A stretch of 64,000 nt of DNA from Phymorhynchus buccinoides (lineage: Eukaryota > Mollusca > Gastropoda > Neogastropoda > Raphitomidae): NCBI GenBank assembly GCA_017654935.2, contig CM065710.1:14648420-14712419 (forward strand). The letters are read 5' to 3'. The notes beneath the pieces were generated by a model. The model was given only the letters and a program-made list of their open reading frames with translations. It was not told where the DNA came from and made no database searches. Position numbers and translations under genes: made by a program. This document shows positions 11,449 through 21,587 of the stretch, piece by piece. Each line of letters opens with the position of its first letter. The stretch's first letter is position 1.

Positions 11449-13192
11449 ATTGCAGTGGACCAGACAGCCCCAGGAGGTGGGGTTGAAGAGGCGGACTGTT
11501 GATGGCATGAAGGAGTTACTCAGCCGGTTCGCCCTGGCCTTGAAACTTCTCAGGTGGTGGAAGAGTCGCCACGCCTGGACTCGCATGAAGCCAGGGCTGG
11601 TTGGAGAGGGTGCTCAGGGTCGGAGCGGATCCTGTTCAGCTTCCTGACGGCAGCAGCAGGGTAGAAGGCACTCAGCGATGTCAGGTCCTCACCGATGACT
11701 GAGGCAGCACGGGTGGTGATCTTCTCCAGTCTGTCTGTGTCTGTCTTCTTGGCACTGCTGAAGTAGCACAGCCTGTTGAAGAGCATCACGCTTTCTATGG
11801 ACGACTGGTAGAAGAGATGCAGGATCCTCTGAGACCAGTCCAACTTGGCGTTGATGGTGGAGCCGAGGTACTTATAGGACTCGACGATGTCCACAGGCTG
11901 TCCCTTGATGAAGAGGGGATGCTCACTCCCTGGTGACTTCCTGAAGTCAACGACCAGTTCTTTGGTGTTGGAGATGTTGGGGTGAAGGGAGTATTTGCTG
12001 TACCAGGACACCAGCTCATCAACAGCTCTCCGGTAGGAAGTGTCATCTTTCTGGATGAGGCCCGACAGGGATGTGTCGTCCGCGAACTTGATGAGAAGCT
12101 CATGGTCTCTCTCATTTAACTGGATTGACTGCTATGACAGCAGTTTCTCCACCAAACGATGGGGCTGAATAGTGTTGAAGACACTACTAAAGTCCACAAA
12201 CAGGATCCTAGCGTGTGCGCCTGGCTTGTCCAAGTGTGCAAGAAGGCTGTGCCCGAGGGTCAGGATGGCGTTTCCGGTGTTCCTGTTCTTGACATATGCG
12301 AACTGAAGCGAGTCCTGGTGGGCCTGCGTTTCTGCCTTCGGTCTCTTCAGCACACGTGAACGGGATGGACGTTAGCGCCACGGGTCGGTAGTCGTTCAGC
12401 TCCGACGGGGACCTCTTCTTGGCAACTGGGACGATGATGGAGCTCTTCCAGATGCTTGGAACGATGCCCTCGTCAAGAGACCTCTGGAAGATCTCGCAGA
12501 ATACAGGAGCCAGGGAGTCACTGCGCTCCTTGAGCAGTCTGCCACCGATGTTGTCTGGACCTGCTGCTCCCCGGACCTTGACTTTCTTGAAGGCAGTCCG
12601 CACCTCCTCCAGACTGATGAGGAATGGCTGTGAAGGACGACTCAGCACCTTCTCCATGACTCGCCGCTGTTCTTCACTGAAGTCATGCTGGTCGAATCGG
12701 ACGTAGAAAATGTTCAGGTCGTCTGCCAGTTTCTGCTCGTCACTTGTCCGCAGTGGAGATGGCTTCGGTCGACAGCCAGTCATGATGGCAATGTCTTTCC
12801 AATACTGCCTTGCATTGTTTTCTTTGAAGTGGTTCTCCATCCTGCTTGTGAAGAGCCGTTTCGATTTGGTGATCTTCCTTGACAGGGCGAGCTGTGCAGA
12901 CTTCTCTTTCTTCTTGTCTCCCTCTATCAATGCCTCCTGACTCATGTGGAGCAGAGCCTTCAAACCAGAGTTGATCCATGGCTTGTCGTTGGCATACTCC
13001 TTCACAGTCTTTGATTCCAGCACAGAGTCCACGCAGAAACTGATGTACGATGAAATCACATCGCCAGTCACGTCCAGGGAGCGAGAGTCTGTCGGCACAT
13101 ACCAGTCTGTGCATTCAAAGCAGCCGTTCAGGGCCTCCACTGAATCACTGGTCCAGATCTTCACCTCTCTGGTCGTGGGCTTCTGCTGCTTC
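11449..13192 (-). pseudogene. LINE ORF2 remnant with internal deletion (left arm)
   Basis: Reverse complement of the element at 21588-23333. RT motif A (FVDFSSVFNTIQPHRL) is followed almost at once by FADDTSLSG, so the segment with motif B (the PQG block) is missing. The pre-RT part is open for 318 codons and identical in the two arms at the protein level. The same deletion in both arms means it predates or is shared by the duplication. Confidence 0.85.
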
Positions 13193-13296
13193 AGTCTCTG
13201 TCAGTACGTTGGTACCAGCTGCCATTGTGTCTTGGTTGATTGCAAGCTGAAAACTTTGTATAACAAAGGCGAACTTTGACAGTTTGGGGCATCAGA

Positions 13297-13640
13297 ATGT
13301 AGAGTGGCACAGTGGTAGCGTGTTCGCCTCGTGTCAAGTAAACCCGAGTTCGAACCTGGGTACAGGGGTTTTTTTCCTCTCACTTTGCACTAGGCCTTAC
13401 GGTCTGAACGTGGAGTCTTTCGGATGATACGATAAACCGAGGTCCCGTGTGTCCCATGCACTTAGCACACGTTAAACCCAGTGGCAACGAAAAAGTTGTC
13501 ATTTGGTCAAAATTTAACCCCCCCCCCAGCTCCCTTTCCTCCATCATAAGTCGCACAAAAAGTGCAAGCCAAAAACAATATTGGGTGGCCCGCATCTGGC
13601 TGCAACGCGCTCTCTAGGTGGGAGCAACCCGAATCTCACA
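13297..13640 (+). mobile_element. tRNA-derived SINE, V-SINE-like (left arm)
   Basis: The 5' part has Pol III promoter boxes: an A box (gtggcacagtggtagcg) near 13303 and a B box (gagttcgaacctg) near 13346. The central part (ttcggatgatacgataaacc, then gaggtcc) resembles the conserved V domain known from molluscan RUDI/V-SINEs. A tail with ctctaggtgggagcaaccc follows. The fold is not a functional tRNA. Mirrored at 21140-21482. Confidence 0.7.
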
Positions 13641-14224
13641 GAGACGCCTCTGTGACTATAATGTATGTAATACCTAATGATGATGTCGAAAGCCAGATTG
13701 TAAATAAGGGATGGAAAAAGATTGTTGTCCTCGAGATACTGCATTAGATGTTTATGAATACGGTCTTTTGTTTCCTTTTTCAAGAGGTTTGGATAGAGCT
13801 ATGAGAACAGAAATAGCTCCAAAGTTATTCCAGTCGCAAAACTCTGGCAATGGCGTAACTTGTGCTGATTTCAGACCAGGTGGACCGATGTCCTGTACCA
13901 CATTTTTTACGAGGCTTAGATAGGACTGTGGGAATAGAAATGTTTGTTTGAATTAAAGTTATTCAAGTCGCAACACTCTTAGATTTAGGCAACTTTTGGC
14001 ACATTTTAGAGCAGGTGGAACTATGTTTTGTTCTAAACATGTGTTGCATATGGATCAAAGAGGTTATACTAACTGCGTAAGGCATTGCAAGTTTTAAGTA
14101 AGAGCAATTTGTTGCCCTGTCCAGTTGCATTGATTTTGCATGTTTAAACAGACAGACAGACAGAGGGATAAATGGGTGGATGAACGGACGGACAGACGGA
14201 TGGACAGACTTGCAGACACATAGA

Positions 14225-14281
14225 TAGACAAGACGGATAGATAGATAGATGAATAGATAGATAGATAGATAGATAGATAGA
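14225..14281. repeat. (GATA)n microsatellite
   Basis: Tetranucleotide run beside GACA/GACG-rich sequence; mirrored at 20505-20560. Confidence 0.9.
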
Positions 14282-14339
14282 TGCCCTCCGGAATAATTTG
14301 CCTCCTCTGGTTTTCGGAAGTGACGTCACTGACTAGCCC

Positions 14340-14745
14340 ACATTCACTTACTTATACTTCTCCTGCGTTCCCATGCCATATGGCCATAATGGGTAAGGTA
14401 CGTACTATGTGTCTGGTTTACAGTTTTCACTGGTCTCCCCGCTGCGTACAGCTGACACATTCCGATTTCGGAGGAGCTCAAAGAGCAAAAACAATTTGGA
14501 AGACGTGTTTCTTAAAGGCAGGAGAATGGGCCAATAAGTCAGAAAGATAGTAGATGATAGAAAGCAAAGGAAAAAGGCAGAGTCAAAGAGAGCGAAAGAT
14601 AGTAGATGATAGAAAGCAAAGGAAAAAGGCAGAGTCAAAGAGAGTGAAAGATTAGAGGAAGTTACAAGCACAGAACTTCCAGAAGGTGGTGGAACTATTT
14701 GTACGAAAGACAACCCCCCCGGTATCCCCACGGGGGAGATATTTA
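14340..14745 (+). repeat. Dispersed repeat R1, second left-arm copy
   Basis: Same family as 9090-9460. It contains an internal duplication of about 55 bp (agatagtagatgatagaaag...). It ends about 10 bp from the donor side of mirrored exon 2. Confidence 0.75.
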
Positions 14746-14754
14746 TTCACTTAC

Positions 14755-14871
14755 CACATTGACCATTCTGCTGGACAGAATACTGCTGGCAGCGGCATAG
14801 CCCTGCAGTAGTGCAAGAGGCCCCGGACAGACAGGTGGAATCTTCGTTACAAGGCGAGTCCAGCTTCAGTG
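14755..14871 (-). CDS. Mirror copy of exon 2 (six-cysteine module)
   Basis: 117 nt, identical in reverse complement to 19917-20033 with the same splice sites. Duplicate in the left arm. Confidence 0.7.
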
Positions 14872-15800
14872 CTTGAACGAGTAAAACAAGTGCAGGGTTT
14901 AACGGGGTGGATGTAGGGATGGACAGACAGGTGGAAGTTTCGCTACAAGGCGAGTCCAGCTTCAGCGCTTGAACGAGTAAAACAAGTGCAGGGTTTAACG
15001 GGGTGGATGTAGGGATGGACAGACAGGTGGAAGCTTCGCTACAAGGCGAGTCCAGCTTCAGCGCTTGAACGAGTAAAACAAGTGCAGGGTTTAACGGGGT
15101 GGATGTAGGGACGGACAGACAGGTGGAAGCTTCGTTACAAGGCGAGTCCAGCTTCAGTGCTTGAACGAGTAAAACAAGTGCAGGGTTTAACGGGGTGGAT
15201 GTAGGGACGGACAGACAGGTGGAATCTTCGTTACAAGGCGAGTCCAGCTTCAGTGCTTGAACGAGTAAAACAAGTGCAGGGTTTAACGGGGTGGATGTAG
15301 GGATGGACAGACAGGTGGAAGCTTCGTTACAAGGCGAGTCCAGCTTCAGTGCTTGAACGAGTAAAACAAGTGCAGGGTTTAACGGGGTGGATGTAGGGAT
15401 GGACAGACAGGTGGAAGCTTCGTTACAAGGCGAGTCCAGCTTCAGCGCTTGAACGAGTAAAACAAGTGCAGGGTTTAACGGGGTGGATGTAGGGATGGAC
15501 AGACAGGTGGAAGCTTCGTTACAAGGCGAGTCCAGCTTCAGTGCTTGAACGAGTAAAACAAGTGCAGGGTTTAACGGGGTGGATGTAGGGATGGACAGAC
15601 AGGTGGAAGCTTCGCTACAAGGCGAGTCCAGCTTCAGTGCTTGAACGAGTAAAACAAGTGCAGGGTTTAACGGGGTGGATATGGGGATGGATAGACAGGT
15701 GGAAGTTTCGTTACAAGGCGAGTCCAGCTTCAGCGCTTGAACGAGTAAAACAAGTAGGTGAAGGGTGAAGGGATTGACAAACAGGTGGAAGCTTCGTTAC
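14872..15800. repeat. 96-bp minisatellite made of exon 2 start (left arm)
   Basis: Mirror of the array at 19020-19916, with the same copy number (ten including the exon itself). The pattern of unit variants differs from the right arm: the unit next to the exon has gtttcgctac here, whereas its mirror counterpart corresponds to gcttcgctac. Confidence 0.85.
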
Positions 15801-15909
15801 ATGTATGGTACATGGGTATGTGTCTATTTGTGAATATTGTTCTGTGGACATTAGAAAGAGAAATCAGACATTAAGAGGACAACAAAGAAGTCAATACATT
15901 TAGATAATG

Positions 15910-15932
15910 AAGAGAAAGAGAAGAAGAAGAAG

Positions 15933-15964
<32 letters not shown>

Positions 15965-16345
15965 GAAGAAGAAGAAGAAGAAGAAAGAAATAGAAGAAGA
16001 AGAAGAAGAAGAAGAAAAAGAAGAAGAAGAAGAAGAAGAAGAAGAAGAAGAAAAGAAGAAGAAGAAGAAGAAGAAGAAGGGAGGTGTGAGGAGGAGAAGG
16101 AGAAGGACAGAAAACAGGAGGAGAGTATATTTTTATTAAAAAAAACGAGAAGAAGAACAAGAACAAAAGGAAACAACAAGAAAAAACGATTAAATGTCGA
16201 ACAATAAGTCAAAATAAAGGAAAATAAAGGAAGATTATGAGGAGGAGGAGTAGGAGGAGGGGGAGGAGGAGGATGAGGAAGAAGAGGAGGAGGGGGAGGA
16301 GGAAGATGATGTTGATGATGATGATGATTTAATGAGGAGGAGGAG
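15910..16345. repeat. (GAA)n and (GAG)n microsatellites
   Basis: Purine-only tracts, mirrored as (TTC)n at 18430-18870. Confidence 0.9.
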
Positions 16346-16376
16346 GAGAGGAGGAGGAGGAAGGAGAAATACCAAC

Positions 16377-16464
16377 CACATATGTGCAAGCCATCACAAA
16401 AGGCATGTTCATTCGAAGAACACAGATGTTCATTGCCTTCGCATGACTGACCATTAATCAATTC
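16377..16464 (-). pseudogene. Mirror copy of exon 1 with 1-bp insertion
   Basis: 88 nt against 87 nt in the right arm. One extra base in the gattaatgg stretch shifts the frame of the IDYGQ start. Otherwise it matches 18332-18418, including the weak gttggt donor. It is either a decayed duplicate or a consensus error. Confidence 0.65.
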
Positions 16465-16475
16465 CTGGAAACACA

Positions 16476-16519
<44 letters not shown>

Positions 16520-16846
16520 CACACAAACACAACACACACACACACACACACACACGCGGGGATAAATACATGCACCTACAAATGTGCACATACATACATG
16601 CGCATACATCCGCACGTGCATACGGTTACACACACAATTACAGACTAACAACAACAACAACAACATACAGTATTTTATACGGCGCTGAATCTTGATAGAA
16701 ATCAAATCGAAGCGCACACACACGTTAGCATTCATAGCGCATTCAAACAAAAACGCAATACAAAGCAAACACACACGGATAACATAAATGGAAAATAGCA
16801 GAAACAGACCTAAAGGCAAGAGAGAGAAGAGAAAGAGAGCGGAGCT

Positions 16847-17180
16847 TTAAATGACGGGGGAACAGGTGGGTTTTGAGGTTAGCTTTGAAAGCAGAGAGGG
16901 GTCGGTCGCTGACGGAGTGAAAGAGGAAGTTTGTTCCAGGAGGTCCGGTCCTGAAACAGCAAAAGAGCGCCGACCAACAGTTGAAAGCTTATACCTAGGG
17001 ATCTGGAGAGAAAGAGGGAGGGTCAGAAACTGAACGTAAAGTGCGAGCTGGCGTAACCTATAGATGGAAATATTGTCGCAGAGGTAAGATGGAGCAGCTT
17101 TATGGATAGATTTATAGCGAAGGGTGTTTAGTTTATACTCAATTCTGTATGCGACAGGAAGCCATACTAACACAAACATG
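16847..17180 (-). pseudogene. LINE 3' end fragment (left arm)
   Basis: The - strand frame reads YKSIHKAAPSYLCD, then RRSFAVSGPDL and a stop, the usual C-terminal tail of a LINE ORF2. It is followed by a 3' tail ending in (TTG)n. Mirrored at 17630-17955. Confidence 0.7.
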
Positions 17181-17259
17181 CGCGCAGAGGACGGCTTACA
17201 CCCCCCCCCCCCCCACACCACACACACACACACACACACACACACCACACACACGGGGG

Positions 17260-17540
17260 CGCGTGCCGAGAGAGGAGAGAGAGAGACGAGAGAGGGGAGA
17301 GAAGAGGAGAGAGAGAGGGAGAGAGAGACGAGAGAGAGAGGAGAGAGAGGAGAGAGAGAGATTTTACATGTTGCTAATTGCGACAGGAAGCCAGACTAGT
17401 CTGGCCTTTGTTCCTGGTCGCAATTTAGCAACATGGTAAATCTCTCTCTCTCTCTCTCTTCCTCTCTCTCTCTCTCTCTCTACTCTCGCTCTCTCTCCCT
17501 CTCCCTCAATCTCTCTCTCTCTCTCTCTCTCTCTGCACGC
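17260..17540. repeat. Centre of the inverted repeat, with GA/CT tracts
   Basis: Symmetry point near 17397 inside the perfect palindrome ccagactagtctgg. On either side a pair of ttgctaa / ttagcaa segments and then GA-rich / CT-rich tracts mirror each other. There is essentially no spacer between the arms. Confidence 0.9.
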
Positions 17541-17629
17541 GCCCACGTTGTGTGTGTGTGCTATGTGTGTGTGTGTGTGTGTGTGGCGGGGGGGGGGGGG
17601 GGGGGTGTAAGCGTCTCTGCGCGCATGTT

Positions 17630-17955
17630 TGTGTTAGTATGGCTTCCTGTCGCATACAGAATTGAGTATAAATTAAACACACTTTTGCTATAAATCTATC
17701 CATAAAGCTGCTCCATCTTACCTCTGCGACAATATTTCCATCTATAGGTTACGCCAGCTCGCACACTACGTTCAGTTTCCGACCCTCTTTCTCTCCAGAT
17801 CCCTAGGTATAAGCTTTCAACTGTTGGTCGGCGCTCTTTTGCTGTTTAGGACCAACCTCCTGGAACAAACTTCCTCTTTCCCTCAGTCAGCGACCGACCC
17901 TCTCTGCTTTCAAATCTAACCTCAAAACCCACCTGTTCCCCCGTCATAAAGCTCC
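17630..17955 (+). pseudogene. LINE 3' end fragment (right arm)
   Basis: Mirror of 16847-17180 with small indels. The ORF2 tail is followed by an AT-rich 3' region ending in a (TTG)n run near 18130-18150. Confidence 0.65.
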
Positions 17956-18239
17956 GCTCTCTTTCTCTTCTCTCTCTCTTGCCATTAGGTCTGTTTCTGC
18001 TATATTCCATTAATGTTATCCGTTTGTTTGCTTTGTATTGCGTTTTTGTTTGAATGCGCTATGAATGCTAACGTGTGTGTGCGCTTTGATTTGATTTCTA
18101 TCAAGATTCAGCGCCGTATAAATACTGTATGTTGTTGTTGTTGTTGTTAGTCTGTAATTGTGTGTGTAACCGTATGCACGTGCGGATGTATGCGCATGTA
18201 TGTATGTGCACATTTGTAGGTGCATGTATTTATCCCCGC

Positions 18240-18247
18240 GGTGTGTG

Positions 18248-18320
<73 letters not shown>
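18240..18320. repeat. (GT)n microsatellite
   Basis: Runs to within about 12 bp of the exon 1 acceptor, so the pyrimidine tract of that acceptor is largely replaced by GT. Confidence 0.9.
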
Positions 18321-18331
18321 TGTGTTTCCAG

Positions 18332-18418
18332 GAATTGATTATGGTCAGTCATGCGAAGGCAATGAACATCTGTGTTCTTCGAATGAACATGCCTTTTGTG
18401 ATGGCTTGCACATATGTG
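18332..18418 (+). CDS. Exon 1, four-cysteine module
   Basis: 87 nt between tgtttccag and the donor gttggt. Phase 1 at both ends. It codes for IDYGQSCEGNEHLC..., with cysteine spacing C-x6-C-x7-C-x5-C and a Gly before the first Cys, as in the sister exons. The donor is weaker than in other exons. It is the first exon visible for this gene; earlier ones must lie outside the palindrome. Joined to exon 2 the split codon is GCA. Confidence 0.7.
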
Positions 18419-18429
18419 GTTGGTATTTC

Positions 18430-18870
18430 TCCTTCCTCCTCCTCCTCCTCCTCCTCCTCCTCATTATCATCATCATCATCAACATCATCTTCCTCCTCCC
18501 CCTCCTCCTCTTCTTCCTCATCTTCCTCCTCCCCCTCCTCCTACTCCTCCTCCTCATAATCTTCCTTTATTTTCCTTTATTTTGACTTATTGTTCGACAT
18601 TTAATCGTTTTTTCTTGTTGTTTCCTTTTGTTCTTGTTCTTCTTCTCGTTTTTTTTAATAAAAATATACTCTCCTCCTGTTTCTGTCCTTCTCCTTCTCC
18701 TCCTCCACCTCCCCTTCTTCTTCTTCTTCTTCTTCTTCTTCTTCTTCTTCTTCTTCTTCTTCTTTTTCTTCTTTTCTTCTTCTTTCTTCTTCTTCTTCTT
18801 CTATTTCTTCTTCTTCTTCTTCTTCTTCTTCTTCTTCTTCTTCTTCTTCTTCTTCTTCTTCTTCTTCTCT
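18430..18870. repeat. (CTC)n then (TTC)n microsatellites
   Basis: Long pure pyrimidine tracts starting about 10 bp after the exon 1 donor. Confidence 0.9.
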
Positions 18871-19019
18871 CTTCTCTTCATTATCTAAATGTATTGACTT
18901 CTTTGTTGTCCTCTTAATGTCTGATTTCTCTTTCTAATGTCCACAGAACAATATTCACAAATAGACACATACCCATGTACCATACATGTAACGAAGCTTC
19001 CACCTGTTTGTCAATCCCT

Positions 19020-19916
19020 TCACCCTTCACCTACTTGTTTTACTCGTTCAAGCGCTGAAGCTGGACTCGCCTTGTAACGAAACTTCCACCTGTCTATCCA
19101 TCCCCATATCCACCCCGTTAAACCCTGCACTTGTTTTACTCGTTCAAGCACTGAAGCTGGACTCGCCTTGTAGCGAAGCTTCCACCTGTCTGTCCATCCC
19201 TACATCCACCCCGTTAAACCCTGCACTTGTTTTACTCGTTCAAGCACTGAAGCTGGACTCGCCTTGTAGCGAAGCTTCCACCTGTCTGTCCATCCCTACA
19301 TCCACCCCGTTAAACCCTGCACTTGTTTTACTCGTTCAAGCACTGAAGCTGGACTCGCCTTGTAGCGAAGCTTCCACCTGTCTGTCCATCCCTACATCCA
19401 CCCCGTTAAACCCTGCACTTGTTTTACTCGTTCAAGCACTGAAGCTGGACTCGCCTTGTAGCGAAGCTTCCACCTGTCTGTCCATCCCTACATCCACCCC
19501 GTTAAACCCTGCACTTGTTTTACTCGTTCAAGCACTGAAGCTGGACTCGCCTTGTAACGAAACTTCCACCTGTCTGTCCGTCCCTACATCCACCCCGTTA
19601 AACCCTGCACTTGTTTTACTCGTTCAAGCACTGAAGCTGGACTCGCCTTGTAGCGAAGCTTCCACCTGTCTGTCCATCCCTACATCCACCCCGTTAAACC
19701 CTGCACTTGTTTTACTCGTTCAAGCGCTGAAGCTGGACTCGCCTTGTAGCGAAACTTCCACCTGTCTGTCCATCCCTACATCCACCCCGTTAAACCCTGC
19801 ACTTGTTTTACTCGTTCAAGCACTGAAGCTGGACTCGCCTTGTAGCGAAGCTTCCACCTGTCTGTCCATCCCTACATCCACCCCGTTAAACCCTGCACTT
19901 GTTTTACTCGTTCAAG
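19020..19916 (+). repeat. 96-bp minisatellite built from exon 2 acceptor and start
   Basis: Copies of ctgaagctggactcgcc at 19055, 19151, 19247, 19343, 19439, 19535, 19631, 19727, 19823 and (exon) 19919, spaced exactly 96 bp. Each unit has the pyrimidine-rich acceptor (gttttactcgttcaag) and about the first 60 nt of exon 2. It then diverges into spacer, losing the exon's 3' half and donor. The unit is a multiple of three with no stop in the exon frame, so the frame stays open from about 18990 through exon 2. Splicing to an upstream copy would add up to nine 32-residue repeats. Confidence 0.9.
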
Positions 19917-20033
19917 CACTGAAGCTGGACTCGCCTTGTAACGAAGATTCCACCTGTCTGTCCGGGGCCTCTTGCACTACTGCAGGGCTATGCCGCTGCC
20001 AGCAGTATTCTGTCCAGCAGAATGGTCAATGTG
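19917..20033 (+). CDS. Exon 2, six-cysteine EB/EGF-like module
   Basis: 117 nt, acceptor cttgttttactcgttcaag, donor gtaagt, phase 1 at both ends. The encoded module reads LKLDSPCNEDSTC, then LSGASC and CRCQQYSVQQNGQC, with spacing 5-5-5-1-10. The CxC and long last loop set it apart from the four-cysteine exons and recall EB or EGF-like modules. Its acceptor and first half are amplified upstream. Confidence 0.85.
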
Positions 20034-20056
20034 GTAAGTGAATAAATATCTCCCCC

Positions 20057-20460
20057 GTGGGGATACCGGGGGGGTTGTCTTTCGTACAAATAGTTCCACC
20101 ACCTTCTGGAAGTTCTGTGCTTGTAGCTTCCTGTAATCTTTCGCTCTCTTTGACTCTGCCTTTTTCCTTTGCTTTCTATCATCTACTATCTTTCGCTCTC
20201 TTTGACTCTGCCTTTTTCCTTTGCTTTCTATCATCTACTATCTTTCTGACTTATTGGCCCATTCTCCTGCCTTTAAGAAACACGTCTTCCAAATTGTTTT
20301 TGCTCTTTGAGCTCCTCCGAAATCGGAATGTGTCAGCTGTACGCAGCGGGGAGACCAGTGAAAACTGAAAACCGGACACATACGTACCTTACCCATTATG
20401 GCCATATGGCATGGGAACGCAGGAGAAGTATAAGTAAGTGAATGTGGGCTAGTCAGTGAC
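20057..20460 (-). repeat. Dispersed repeat R1 (right arm)
   Basis: Mirror of 14340-14745, starting 24 bp after the exon 2 donor. Contains the same internal duplication. Confidence 0.75.
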
Positions 20461-21139
20461 GTCACTTCCGAAAACCAGAGGAGGCAAATTATTCCGGAGG
20501 GCATCTATCTATCTATCTATCTATCTATCTATTCATCTATCTATCTATCCGTCTTGTCTATCTATGTGTCTGCAAGTCTGTCCATCCGTCTGTCCGTCCG
20601 TTCATCCACCCATTTATCCCTCTGTCTGTCTGTCTGTTTAAACATGCAAAATCAATGCAACTGGACAGGGCAACAAATTGCTCTTACTTAAAACTTGCAA
20701 TGCCTTACGCAGTTAGTATAACCTCTTTGATCCATATGCAACACATGTTTAGAACAAAACATAGTTCCACCTGCTCTAAAATGTGCCAAAAGTTGCCTAA
20801 ATCTAAGAGTGTTGCGACTTGAATAACTTTAATTCAAACAAACATTTCTATTCCCACAGTCCTATCTAAGCCTCGTAAAAAATGTGGTACAGGACATCGG
20901 TCCACCTGGTCTGAAATCAGCACAAGTTACGCCATTGCCAGAGTTTTGCGACTGGAATAACTTTGGAGCTATTTCTGTTCTCATAGCTCTATCCAAACCT
21001 CTTGAAAAAGGAAACAAAAGACCGTATTCATAAACATCTAATGCAGTATCTCGAGGACAACAATCTTTTTTTATCCCTTATTTACAATCTGGCTTTCGAC
21101 ATCATCATTAGGTATTACATACATTATAGTCACAGAGGC

Positions 21140-21482
21140 GTCTCTGTGAGATTCGGGTTGTTCCCACCTAGAGAGCGCGTTGCAGCCAGATGCGGGCCAC
21201 CCAATATTGTTTTTGGCTTGCACTTTTTGTGCGACTTATGATGGAGGAAAGGGAGCTGGGGGGGGAGTTAAATTTTGACCAAATGACAACTTTTTCGTTG
21301 CCACTGGGTTTAACGTGTGCTAAGTGCATGGACACACGGGACCTCGGTTTATCGTATCATCCGAAAGACTCCACGTTCAGACCGTAAGGCCTAGTGCAAA
21401 GTGAGAGGAAAAACCCTGTACCCAGGTTCGAACTCGGGTTTAATGGACACGAGGCGAACACGCTACCACAGTGCCACTCTAC
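21140..21482 (-). mobile_element. tRNA-derived SINE, V-SINE-like (right arm)
   Basis: Mirror of 13297-13640, with the same A and B boxes and central domain. Several bases differ between the arms just 5' of the B box. Confidence 0.7.
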
Positions 21483-21587
21483 ATTCTGATGCCCCAAACT
21501 GTCAAAGTTCGCCTTTGTTATACAAAGTTTTCAGCTTGCAATCAACCAAGACACAATGGCAGCTGGTACCAACGTACTGACAGAGAC

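Larger units (their letters stand above)
8064..17397. repeat. Left arm of giant inverted repeat
   Basis: This arm is the reverse complement of 17398-26654. It carries, on the opposite strand and in mirrored order, exon 4, a MITE, exon 3, a LINE, a SINE, exon 2 with its 96-bp array, exon 1 and a LINE end. The arm starts at the first base after the N gap. Mismatches are scattered SNPs, 1-bp indels and microsatellite length changes. Confidence 0.95.

Noticed and set aside
13297..13375. Functional tRNA gene
   Set aside because: A and B boxes are present, but the flanks do not pair as an acceptor stem and the sequence continues into a SINE body.
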